From assembly GCF_002003265.1 (NCBI RefSeq), contig NZ_CP019687.1, positions 248,001 through 312,000 of the forward strand: a stretch of DNA of 64,000 bases, read 5' to 3'. Shown here piece by piece: positions 8,999-16,601 of the stretch. The first letter of the stretch is position 1, and each line of letters begins with the position of its first letter. This DNA comes from Paenibacillus larvae subsp. larvae (GTDB taxonomy: Bacteria; Bacillota; Bacilli; Paenibacillales; NBRC-103111). The position numbers and the translations under genes were made by a program. The notes under the pieces were generated by a model, which saw only the letters and a program-made list of their open reading frames with translations, did not search any database and was not told where the DNA came from.

Positions 8999-9163
8999 TA
9001 AAGTTGGACACGCACTCACTTAATCTTGCGGTTTCATTAAATTTCATTTAGACTCGAACTACTTTGATCGGAATCGCTTCCACTTGGTTCTGACTGTAAA
9101 ATATCTCAGGGACCATATCCCTAATACTGGAATGAATTCTGTGTTTGTTATATTCTAACGTTC
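8987..9163 (-). pseudogene. IS3-family transposase remnant (C-terminal tail and terminal repeat)
   Basis: On the minus strand, 9163 to 9048 translates to a typical IS3 OrfB end, including EYNKHRIHSSIRDMVPEIFY, and stops with TAA at 9048-9050. After it lies GTGTCCAACTT (opposite strand of 9001-9011), which resembles the terminal repeats of IS3 elements. Nothing of the upstream catalytic domain remains. The remnant directly abuts the last broken CRISPR repeat, so it probably removed the array trailer. Confidence 0.72.
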
Positions 9164-9188
9164 CATTTCTTGAGTGTGTTGATGAAAT

Positions 9189-9240
9189 AAAACGAGGTAA
9201 AAAGTGACTCGTACAAAGAGTTATCAATTTACCTCGTTTT
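9189..9240. terminator. Inverted repeat, possible bidirectional terminator
   Basis: AAAACGAGGTAAA at about 9189-9201 is mirrored by TTTACCTCGTTTT at 9228-9240. The stem is 13 bases with a loop of about 26 bases, flanked by A and T runs. It lies between the IS remnant and a minus-strand gene, so it could end transcription from either side. The long loop makes this a moderate call. Confidence 0.45.
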
Positions 9241-9334
9241 TGGATTGCATATCTATAAGCTTATTTTTGCATTATAAAACCATTTCTCATCATACTTTGG
9301 TGTATGAATTCCCTATATTGGATAATAGCAATTA

Positions 9335-9630
9335 TTATTCAGAATAATTCAATTGAGGATGCCTTTGTTCCATGTGAGTACGCCTTTGTTCCATATCCAT
9401 ATGAGGATGCCTTTGTTCCATGTGAGTACACATTTGCTTCATATCCATATGAGGATGTCTTTGTTCCATGCGAGTAGGCATTCGCTCCATATCCATATAA
9501 GGATACCTTTGTTCCATATCAGGGATCATTTCCTTTGAAGAGTAAGGCTTTGCCTCCGAAGCATATACTGCTGTACCGATTCCTAGTGCCAATATCGCCA
9601 CTCCAATTATCCCAGAAAACTAGATTTCAT
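9335..9630 (-). pseudogene. Secreted Met/His-rich tandem-repeat protein, one-base frameshift in signal peptide
   Basis: The minus strand has an excellent ribosome site (AAGGAGGTG) and ATG at 9630, but that frame stops after 7 codons. One extra T in the run opposite 9616-9619 would give MKSSFSGIIGVAILALGIGT and continue as a signal peptide ending near VYASEA. The mature part consists of 16-residue repeats beginning MEQRHPHMDM, rich in Met, His and Gln, with one Cys. Such composition suggests metal binding or surface exposure, but I do not recognise a family. The shift may be a true mutation, slippage or a base-call error. Confidence 0.6.
9353..9517 (-). repeat. 48-bp in-frame tandem repeats
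   Basis: Three full 48-base units plus a partial fourth encode 16-residue units that each begin MEQR(H/Y)P. Unit-to-unit differences are mainly point changes (HPHM/YPYM and the second half EQRRTH, KQMCTH, ERMPTR). Copy number changes by recombination would stay in frame. Confidence 0.85.
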
Positions 9631-9735
9631 TTGATTCACCTCCTTTCGCAGTCACTTTAAGACTTCGTGAAACCCGCAATCATAAAAACCCCAAAAAAAC
9701 ACTAATAGCTTAATGGACCGTATCCATTTTCTAAC

Positions 9736-12246
9736 TTAAATAAAAAGATTAATGCCGGATTTATCTGCTTTGCCTAAATAATAACCGACTCCTCCGACGC
9801 GTACACCATCGATCAGCTCTTCTTTCTTGATGCCCATTACGTCCATGGACATTTGGCAGGCTACGATTTCAACACCTTGCTGTAAGGCTGTTTCCATTAA
9901 CTCCTCCAGGGAAGATACGTTGTTCTTTTTCATGACAGAACGGATCATTTTGGCTCCCATTCCCATCATATTCATTTTTGATAGGGCAAGTTTGCGGCTT
10001 CCACGCGGCATCATGGCCCCGAACATTTTACCGATCAAGCTCTTCGAAACGGGAATCTTTTCGCTTTTCCGAATGATATTCAGGCCCCAAAAGGTGAAAA
10101 ATATCGTTACCTTTTTACCGGAAGAAGCTGCACCGTTAGCGATAATAAACGAGGCAATGGCTTTATCCAGGTCGCCGCTGAACACAACCATGGTACTGTT
10201 TTCCGGTATTGGAGTCTGACTTGTTGTCTTCTCAACGGGCGCTGCAGAAGTAGATTCTTTTTGTATATAAGCCTCGACCGTGCCGTCATTAAGTTTGGAG
10301 ATTTGCAGCAGCGGGTTGCCGCACATACCGGCCCATGCCTGGATATCTTCGTAAAATCCCGGATCGGATGCTGTTACTTTCAAAACCTGTCCGTCTTGAA
10401 GCCGGTCCATCTGCTGCTTCACCTGGATTAATGGCCCCGGGCAGCATAGTCCGCAAGCGTCCAGACTTTCGTCGAAGGAGAGCGGTTGTTTGGCAGAAGA
10501 TGTATGGTCCTGCTGTTCCCAGCGATGCGAGAGATAAACTGTTTCTGATTCCGTTTCTGATTGCAATCTGGACGGAGTGACAGGAGGCTTTACTTTCCCG
10601 GGCTTAAATTGTGCCATCTGATAGATCTTGTATCCACCTGTTAAATTTTTCACTTTGAATCCGTGCTGGATCAAAATCCGCGAAGCCGTATATCCTCTTA
10701 ATCCCACCTGGCAGTACACCCAAATTTCCTTGTTCGGGTCCAACTCATGCATACGGCTGCGAAGATCATCTATAGAAATCGATAGCGATCCTTCAATGTG
10801 GCCGTTTCGGTGTTCCATTTCCGTCCGCACATCGACCAATATAGTCGTTTCCTTGTTTCGCTTTAGCAGATCACCCGGTGTAAACACTTCTGTCCTGCCG
10901 GCAAGGATGTTCTCAGCTGTATACCCTGCCATATTTACCGGATCTTTGGCCGAAGAATAGGGGGGAGCGTACGCAAGCTCCAGCTCTGTCAAGTCTGTTA
11001 CGGTTCCCCGCAGACGAATTACGGTTGCGATATCATCGATCCGTTTGTCCACACCATCATAGCCGACGATTTGGCTGCCCAGGACGGTTCCTTTGTCATT
11101 AAAGATCAGCTTGATCGTAAGGGGGGCAGCACCCGGATAATACGATGCATGTGAATTCGGGTGAACATAGTTTACTTTGTAAGGAAGCCCCAGTTTTTGC
11201 AGTGTTTTCTCATTGCTGCCTGTTGCGGCGCCGGTTAGCCCGAATACTTTAAGGATAGAAGTACCCTGCGATCCCTCATAAATGGTATCAAGACCACAAA
11301 TGTTATCTGCTGCGATCCTGCCCTGTTTATTCGCGGGTCCTGCCAGCGGAATCGCCGTTTTCTGCTTGGTTACAAAATCGGTGATTTCGACCGCGTCACC
11401 AACTGCATAGACGCCGTCAAGATTGGTTTCAAGCTTATTATTTACTATAATATGGCCTTTTGGTCCGAGTTCAAGCCCGCTGTCCCGGAGAAATGCAGTA
11501 TCTGGTGAAACCCCGATAGCGAGTATGACGATGTCGCTTTGCAGTACCGATCCGTTTGCCAAGACGGTTTCGATGTAATTGTCTTTGTCGTGAAACGACT
11601 GGACACTATTTTCTATAATCAGGCGTACACCCTGTTCTTCAAGTTCTTTTGATAATACCCCGGCCATTTCCGGATCAAACGGCGCAAGAATTTGCAGTCC
11701 CGCCTCCACAAGGGTGACATCCAGACCGATTTCACGCAAGTTTTCAGCCATTTCCACACCGATAAAACCGCCGCCGATAACAACGGCTGAACGGGTACCT
11801 TCTTCCGTCACTGAAGCTTTGATCCGGTCGGTATCCGGGATATTGCGAAGTGTATGAATACGAACACTGTCGATTCCCGGCAGTGGGGGACGGACTGGCT
11901 TTGCCCCTGGCGAAAGAATAAGATAATCGTAGGTTTCTTCGTAAACTCCCCGTTCTTTGCTTTGTACACGTATGGTTTTAGTATGAGGATCGATACCAGT
12001 CACTTCACTGTTTACACGCACGTCAATATTGAAACGCCGCCGCATTGCCTCCGGCGTTTGGACGAACAGTTTTTCCCTGTCTTGAATCGTATCTCCGATA
12101 TAATAAGGAAGTCCGCAGTTAGCAAACGAAACATATTCTCCTTTTTCAAACATGACAATTTCAGTATCTTCATCCAGCCTGCGCAGCCTTGCGGCCGCAG
12201 ATGCGCCTCCTGCCACACCGCCGACGATAAGCACTTTTTTATTCAT
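9736..12246 (-). CDS. CoA-disulfide reductase-like flavoprotein fused to rhodanese, TusA and DsrE domains
   Basis: An 836-residue multidomain sulfur-handling enzyme. Residues 1-450 are an FAD/NAD(P)H disulfide oxidoreductase with two dinucleotide folds (GGVAGGASAAAR and VIGGGFIGVE) and the single redox Cys44 of CoA-disulfide reductases (FANCGLPYY). Residues about 455-555 are a rhodanese domain with the persulfide loop YCQVGLRG. Next is a TusA domain with the CPGP motif (ACGLCCPGPLIQVKQ), then a DsrE/PerE-like C-terminus from about 680 (MVVFSGDLDKAIASFIIANG). Together these suggest intramolecular passage of persulfide sulfur and reduction of CoA or polysulfide. It is co-transcribed with and overlaps the ArsR gene by four bases. 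Confidence 0.93.
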   Translation of the reverse strand: MNKKVLIVGGVAGGASAAARLRRLDEDTEIVMFEKGEYVSFANCGLPYYIGDTIQDREKLFVQTPEAMRRRFNIDVRVNSEVTGIDPHTKTIRVQSKERGVYEETYDYLILSPGAKPVRPPLPGIDSVRIHTLRNIPDTDRIKASVTEEGTRSAVVIGGGFIGVEMAENLREIGLDVTLVEAGLQILAPFDPEMAGVLSKELEEQGVRLIIENSVQSFHDKDNYIETVLANGSVLQSDIVILAIGVSPDTAFLRDSGLELGPKGHIIVNNKLETNLDGVYAVGDAVEITDFVTKQKTAIPLAGPANKQGRIAADNICGLDTIYEGSQGTSILKVFGLTGAATGSNEKTLQKLGLPYKVNYVHPNSHASYYPGAAPLTIKLIFNDKGTVLGSQIVGYDGVDKRIDDIATVIRLRGTVTDLTELELAYAPPYSSAKDPVNMAGYTAENILAGRTEVFTPGDLLKRNKETTILVDVRTEMEHRNGHIEGSLSISIDDLRSRMHELDPNKEIWVYCQVGLRGYTASRILIQHGFKVKNLTGGYKIYQMAQFKPGKVKPPVTPSRLQSETESETVYLSHRWEQQDHTSSAKQPLSFDESLDACGLCCPGPLIQVKQQMDRLQDGQVLKVTASDPGFYEDIQAWAGMCGNPLLQISKLNDGTVEAYIQKESTSAAPVEKTTSQTPIPENSTMVVFSGDLDKAIASFIIANGAASSGKKVTIFFTFWGLNIIRKSEKIPVSKSLIGKMFGAMMPRGSRKLALSKMNMMGMGAKMIRSVMKKNNVSSLEELMETALQQGVEIVACQMSMDVMGIKKEELIDGVRVGGVGYYLGKADKSGINLFI

Positions 12247-12533
12247 GATGACTCCTCCCTGAAGAAAATTTGCACCAGTTGTTTAACCTTTTCATTTTCG
12301 ACGCTGTAGTTTATCTCCAGTCCGGTACGGTGTGCTGCTACAATGCCCAAGGCGCGCAGCTTCTGAAGATGCTGTGAGACGGTGGACTGCGGAAGCCCCA
12401 GGCAATTTTGCATGAAAGAAACGTTGCAGCTCCCCTTTTCCATCAGCCCTTTGACGATACACAGGCGAACCGGATGGGCTAAAGCCTTCAATAGTTCGGC
12501 AGCTTCGTTATACCTTTCGAAATCGTTATTCAT
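12243..12533 (-). CDS. ArsR/SmtB-family regulator, probably sulfur-responsive
   Basis: A 96-residue winged-helix repressor with the ArsR core LLKALAHPVRLCIVKGLMEKG, recognition helix LPQSTVSQHLQKLRALGIV and wing. I take the ATG at 12533 because AGGAGGTT precedes it; an upstream in-frame start lacks one. Cysteines at C29 and C37 (LCIVKGLMEKGSC) and one in QNCLG could sense persulfide or thiol stress, as in the BigR/SqrR group, or a metal. Its overlap with the sulfur flavoprotein gene points to local control of that gene. Confidence 0.9.
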   Translation of the reverse strand: MNNDFERYNEAAELLKALAHPVRLCIVKGLMEKGSCNVSFMQNCLGLPQSTVSQHLQKLRALGIVAAHRTGLEINYSVENEKVKQLVQIFFREESS

Positions 12534-12558
12534 GGATAACCTCCTGTACTGGAAAATC

Positions 12559-12574
12559 AATATATTAATATATT
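12559..12574. promoter_or_regulatory. Candidate ArsR operator (16-bp perfect palindrome)
   Basis: AATATATTAATATATT is a perfect palindrome 25 bases upstream of the ArsR gene start, inside an A+T-rich promoter region. ArsR dimers bind such symmetric sites, so it may be the autoregulatory operator for the arsR-flavoprotein operon. Confidence 0.5.
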
Positions 12575-12634
12575 ACGATATAATGATTTAGAAATCAATA
12601 GAGCGTTTAGAGCGTGGATAGGTTAGGCAATAAA

Positions 12635-12658
12635 AAAGAGCCTGGATATCGGCTCTTT
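12635..12658 (-). terminator. Rho-independent terminator for mazEF
   Basis: AAAGAGCC and GGCTCTTT form an 8-bp stem around an 8-base loop. Read on the minus strand, the hairpin is followed by a T-rich tail, placing it about 130 bases after the mazF stop. Confidence 0.8.
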
Positions 12659-12784
12659 CGATAATTTTTATGTTGCGTTTTTCACTATTTCCGGGGAGTT
12701 CCCAGCTACACCTAAAGCAAGATTTGGGCTAAGCTAATATTTAGGCTAACAATGTTCACTTCCCTATATCCTACATAATGGTAT

Positions 12785-13117
12785 CTATAGGAAAGTGTGA
12801 ATTAAATCCAGTACATCGTCAATAATTTCTTGTGGTACTTTTTCCCGAACTTCTGCCTTTCTTGCCTTCCAATCCAAGCTTTTTACTTGATGAGCCAAAA
12901 CAACACCTTCGGTCATAAGATCGGAAGGGAGGGGAACTTCATATGGATAATTCCTAACGGTTCTTGTAATAGGGCATACAACTATAAAGCCTGTTACCCT
13001 ATTGAATGATGTAGGAGAGACAACAAGGCCTGGTCTTCTTCCGGCTTGTTCATGTCCAATCTGCGGGTTAAAATCCATATAGACAATGTCGCCTTGGTCT
13101 GGGGCTCTCTTTACCAA
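12785..13117 (-). CDS. mazF: MazF/PemK-family endoribonuclease toxin
   Basis: A 110-residue MazF-fold toxin that cleaves mRNA at specific short sequences. Family marks are GDIVYMDFNPQIGHEQAGRRP at residues 9-29 with the catalytic arginine, VVCPITRTVRNYPYEVPL, the VVLAHQVKSLDW strand and a C-terminal helix. It overlaps the antitoxin gene by 7 bases. It is chromosomal and intact, with its own terminator downstream. Confidence 0.95.
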   Translation of the reverse strand: MVKRAPDQGDIVYMDFNPQIGHEQAGRRPGLVVSPTSFNRVTGFIVVCPITRTVRNYPYEVPLPSDLMTEGVVLAHQVKSLDWKARKAEVREKVPQEIIDDVLDLIHTFL

Positions 13118-13350
13118 ACCTCGTTCCCCTCCGGTTTTCCAAAGTCAATTTCCTCATGATGGTTACCGTCTGTTATTTTTGCCAGTAATTCTTCAAGAGT
13201 TGGCTTACGTTTTTTAGGTTTTATAGTTAGTGTACTATCCATGATGCTTAATTCAACTTCAGAACCCTCTTTTATGTTTAGGCTTTCTGCCAGGTTACTT
13301 GGAATGCGGATTGCGAGACTATTTCCCCATTTGCTCACAATTGTGCTCAT
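13111..13350 (-). CDS. mazE: MazE-like antitoxin (AbrB-type)
   Basis: A 79-residue antitoxin with the AbrB/MazE swapped-hairpin start MSTIVSKWGNSLAIRIPSNL and an acidic C-terminus (EEIDFGKPEGNEVW) that would thread into the toxin groove. I choose the ATG at 13350, which has AGGGAAAGGA 7 bases upstream; the open frame extends upstream but without support. A TATAAT box lies opposite 13381-13386, and a partly palindromic GTATAC-rich stretch near 13402-13424 may be the MazE operator. Confidence 0.9.
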   Translation of the reverse strand: MSTIVSKWGNSLAIRIPSNLAESLNIKEGSEVELSIMDSTLTIKPKKRKPTLEELLAKITDGNHHEEIDFGKPEGNEVW

Positions 13351-13698
13351 TACACTCATCCTTTCCCTGTCTTTACCCATATTATAACATCCTTCCATCC
13401 AAGTGTATATACTTAGTGTATACATAACCAAGGTATGTCATACATCAAAATGTTGTGCATAAAATCTTTTAAACTACGGAACAAATTCTGAGTTTTTATA
13501 TGAATTAAGAATTGATCTTTTCTAGTGAACGATTCGTTATGAAAAATAAAATCTATCTCTAGCATACTTACAAAACGACTCGGAACCCTACTGGGAATTT
13601 TCCTTTTGTTCACTATTTGTACTATTCTTTATCTTGATTTACCAATAATTGACTATTATGGTTGTATTGTAAAATATATTTTATCTGGAGGTTATCCT

Positions 13699-14031
13699 AT
13701 GAAAATTCTAAGTAAAGCTTTGCTATCATCCATTGCAGCATTCGGACTGCTGGCCGGTTCTGTTTCCACCCAAACTCCGGGCCAGCAAGCTATCACGTCT
13801 CAACAGGCCGGAGTTAAGTCTACCATAGTTAATCCGCTTATTAAGCTAAAAGTAGGCTGGTCTACTTGGATAGGCATGCCAGGCTCAAAAGTAGTCCTTG
13901 TCAGCGGTGAAGGTGTAGTTAGTCTGGACCAATACGGAAAAGTGGTGGGTTTGAGCCCCGGTAATGCTACCGTATATAATTATGCTGCAGACGGAAACCT
14001 CTACATCAACCATATTCAAGTAACTTATTAA
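13699..14031 (+). CDS. Small secreted protein with a BIG2-like fold
   Basis: A 110-residue exported protein. ATG at 13699 follows TCTGGAGGTT. Residues 1-25 are a signal peptide (MKILSKALLSSIAAFGLLAG). The mature part has the pattern of a bacterial Ig-like group 2 domain: a strand with KLKVGWSTWIGMPGSKVVLVSG, then GVVSLDQYGKVVGLSPGNAT, which matches the family's 'v..d..G.v.g...G.at' signature. Possibly a surface or adhesion-type domain standing alone. No operon partner is seen; the IS cluster begins about 60 bases downstream. Confidence 0.8.
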   Translation: MKILSKALLSSIAAFGLLAGSVSTQTPGQQAITSQQAGVKSTIVNPLIKLKVGWSTWIGMPGSKVVLVSGEGVVSLDQYGKVVGLSPGNATVYNYAADGNLYINHIQVTY

Positions 14032-14218
14032 GTCTGGTTTAAAAAGATGTAAATAAGAAGAAGCTGTAGCTGAGTTTCTTTTTTGATAAGACAGACCGTT
14101 CCCGGAATGAACTGCACCCCGTCAAGTAGACAGTACAAATTGGATGGGCTACACTAAGTTGGACAGAAAAATTAAGGGCTAGTAGAATAAACATATTATT
14201 ATAGGGAGCGGATCTACT

Positions 14219-14500
14219 ATGCCAAGACAAAGACGTACATTCACAGATGATTTCAAGAGACAAATGGTCCAACTTCACGAGAATGGAAAATCAAGAGCAG
14301 CCATTATAAATGAGTATGAACTGAGTGCATCTGCATTGAATCGCTGGATCAAGCAAGCAAATCAGTCAGGATCCTTCTCTGAGAAGGATAACCGTTCTCT
14401 AGAAGAGAATGAACTTATTGCATTGCGAAAAGAAAATCAACGTCTTAAGATGGAAGTCGATATTTTAAAGCAAGCAGCGCTGATCATGGGACGAAAGTAA
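14219..14500 (+). CDS. IS3-family transposase OrfA
   Basis: A 93-residue HTH protein (RQRRTFTDDFKRQMVQLHEN, then GKSRAAIINEYELSASALNRWIK) followed by a coiled coil (ENELIALRKENQRLKMEVDILKQAA). It is the DNA-binding half of the inner element's transposase. GGGAGCGG precedes the ATG. It ends 5 bases before OrfB begins. Confidence 0.88.
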   Translation: MPRQRRTFTDDFKRQMVQLHENGKSRAAIINEYELSASALNRWIKQANQSGSFSEKDNRSLEENELIALRKENQRLKMEVDILKQAALIMGRK

Positions 14501-14505
14501 ATGTC

Positions 14506-15337
14506 ATGAAGCGTAATCGTGACAAATACTCGGTATCAGCAATGTGCGACGTCCTACAAATCTCTAGAAGTACGTACTATTATGAAGCCAAAGAGCGTCA
14601 GAATGAAGACCATGTAACCCATCATATCGTTGAAATCTTTGAAAAAAATCGGAAAGCATACGGTACAAGAAAGATTAAAGCAAAACTTCATGAACGTGGA
14701 GTCATCGTATCCAGACGCCGAATTGGCCGTATTATGAAGGAACAGGGCCTTGTTTCCACGTACACGGTGGCTCAATACAAACCACACAAAGCCGCATGTA
14801 ACGGAATCGCAACAGCCTAATGAACTGAACCGTAAGTTCGAGCAGTCTGAAGCTAAGCGTGTTGTTGTAAGCGATCTAACGTATGTCAAAGTTAAAAATA
14901 GATGGCACTACATCTGTATATTTGTCGATCTTTTCAATCGAGAGATCATTGGCTCCAGCGCAGGCCCGAAAAAGAACGCAGCTCTAGTCGCGCGTGCCTT
15001 TTCCTCTGTACAAGGAGACTTACGACAAATTCAATTGTTTCATACAGATCGTGGCAGTGAATTCAAAAATAAATTGATTGATGAGACGCTTGCTACGTTC
15101 CAGATTGGTCGATCTTTAAGTATGAAAGGTTGTCATTATGATAACGCCGTTGCTGAAGCTGCGTTTAAAGTTATGAAGACCGAATTCATTAGTCAGATGA
15201 ACTTTCAAAGTTTACAGCATCTAATATTGGAGCTCAATGATTACATAAATTGGTATAACAGGCATCGCATTCATGGAACCCTGGGCTATATGAGCCCGAT
15301 AAATTACAGAAGATTATCCCTTAAAAAAGCTGTCTAA
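14506..15337 (+). pseudogene. IS3-family transposase OrfB, broken by a one-base frameshift
   Basis: The N-terminal HTH_21 part (14506-14800) reads ISRSTYYYEAKERQNEDH, then KAYGTRKIKAKLHERG and RIMKEQGLVSTYTVAQYKPHK. The integrase core continues one frame over from about 14802, with the DDE residues in VVSDLTYVKV, FHTDRGSEFK and AVAEAAFKVMK. Removing one base near 14800-14802 (TAACGGAATC) rejoins the frames as CNESQQPNELNRKF. As read here, no full OrfB can be made unless by frameshifting. Confidence 0.85.
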
Positions 15338-15355
15338 TTTTATGTTGACAATCCA

Positions 15356-15880
15356 GTGCCCGAAAACGTAAGACACAATCGTATTGTCATAGAGGTCTAA
15401 AACGGCGCTTAAATACGCCTTTTGACCGTGACCATATTTGAATTCCGTTACATCCGTTACCCATTCTCATTCGGCTTTGTCGCAGCGAATTCACGGTTCA
15501 ACAGGTTCTCAGCCACGTGTTGAGGAGTTGACGATGCATATTTCTTTCGTCTTCTGCGAATCACCGACTGAATGCCTCTTTAGCTTCATGAGGCGCTGGA
15601 TGCGTTTGTGGTTAATCCGCTGCTGTGTTTCTCCTGTTCACGTACACTGGGCTTACGTTTTAGCCATTTGTAATAGCTTGATCGCGGAATCTCTACAATT
15701 TCACACAGCGTTTTTATGCTGAATTTCCCGTCTTGCAGAACCGTTTGTATGGCGAGATAGATATTTTCTTGACGTACTTGACTTAGCGTCCCCTTCTTTC
15801 GAGTTCCTCTAACTTTTTTAAGAGTGCATTCTCCGCTCGTAGACGTTCAATTTCTGTCTCCATCTTCTTCATCGCAAGCT
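15356..15880 (-). pseudogene. Outer IS3-type OrfB remnant (N-terminal half)
   Basis: Minus-strand fragments in shifting frames still read as IS3 OrfB, for example TDVTEFKYGHGQKAYLSAV followed by a VLDLYDN-like stretch near 15450-15360, and an HTH-like segment near 15560-15760. The catalytic second Asp and the Glu region are missing, cut off at the inner element's right end. Several frame changes are present. The plus-strand open frame over 15438-15722 is a shadow. Confidence 0.65.
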
Positions 15881-15918
15881 TCTGGCGGTCGGCGTCGGTT
15901 AATTCTTCTTCTGCTTTC

Positions 15919-16402
15919 TTACGTCCTCGGCCATCGTTCTTGCCCACCGTCCTGATATTTCTTCACCTGGTATACCTGTTGGTAGGAAGCCTGATACTGC
16001 TCCGCTGTCTTCCTATAGTCCTGGTTATGTGTCAGACAATATTGAACAATCTCCAACCGTTCCTGCCAGGTTGTCTTACGTCCCTTCGTCATATCTTTTA
16101 CTCCCCCTTGATAGGCCTTTAAGCTGCTATGACTATTATACTTCTTCACCCAGTTCGATAGCTGTGTTCTGCTCGCAATCTTGTATTTATCAATGATGTC
16201 GTATTGGGATAATTCCCCCTTAAGGTAATCCAACACTGCCTGAAGCTTAAGTTCTGCAGAATAGCTGCGGTTCTTTGTCCGAACTTCTAGTCCTTCCAAA
16301 CCATAGACGTTATATCGGCGTGGCCATTTCACCAGGGTTGATTTCGATATCCCATACTTATACGCCACGCCCAAGCTCACCACTTTCGATTTTTTCGATC
16401 AT
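15919..16402 (-). pseudogene. Outer IS3-type OrfA (double HTH), frameshifted near its start
   Basis: A 154-residue open stretch contains two HTH segments (VAYKYGISKSTLVKWPRRYN and QYDIIDKYKIASRTQLSNWVKKY) and a third near the C-terminus (YRKTAEQYQASYQQVYQVKKY), as in OrfA proteins with repeated HTH_28-type domains. A ribosome site (AAGGAG) and ATG lie at 16402, but that frame (MIEKIESGEL) stops after 14 codons; a small shift near 16370 would join it to the main frame. Confidence 0.7.
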
Positions 16403-16601
16403 GGCGAATTTCTCCTTCGCCTGTCTACTATGAGGGGAGCATATCATTTCAGAACGGTCTGTTTCCTTTTGTTTACCCATGGGACCTATGATTGAAAGAA
16501 TAGAAAAAACGTGTGTTTCTCAACGTCTGAATCTCCTGAAGCGGAGCGTTTTTATACGGCACTGTACGCCGTGTGTCAGACCCCATACTTTTTTTTAGTT
16601 T

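Larger units (their letters stand above)
14141..15355 (+). mobile_element. Inner IS3-family element
   Basis: Terminal inverted sequences of about 26 bases start TGGAT at 14141 and, on the opposite strand, TGGAT at 15355. Both contain GACAG about 20 bases in, and a TTAAGGG or TAAGGG block follows. The element carries an OrfA and a frameshifted OrfB on the plus strand. It sits inside the decayed outer element. Flanking target duplication is not visible. Confidence 0.82.
14091..16462 (-). mobile_element. Outer IS3-type element (decayed), interrupted by a second IS
   Basis: The ends are near-matching inverted sequences of about 43 bases. Left: ACAGACCGTTC from 14091, then AATGA, CCCC and AGTAGACAG (to about 14132). 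Right, on the opposite strand from 16462: ACAGACCGTTC, then AATGA, CCCC and AGTAGACAG. Between them lie minus-strand remains of an IS3-type transposase pair and a plus-strand IS inserted at 14141-15355. About half of the outer OrfB is missing at the junction, so the insertion was accompanied or followed by deletion. No target duplication is evident. Confidence 0.75.

Noticed and set aside
13413..13613. Minus-strand 66-residue frame upstream of mazE
   Set aside because: It starts with GTG without a ribosome site and overlaps the mazE promoter; no family signal.
15438..15722. Plus-strand 94-residue frame in the outer IS
   Set aside because: The minus strand carries recognisable transposase remains across the same bases, so this is a shadow.
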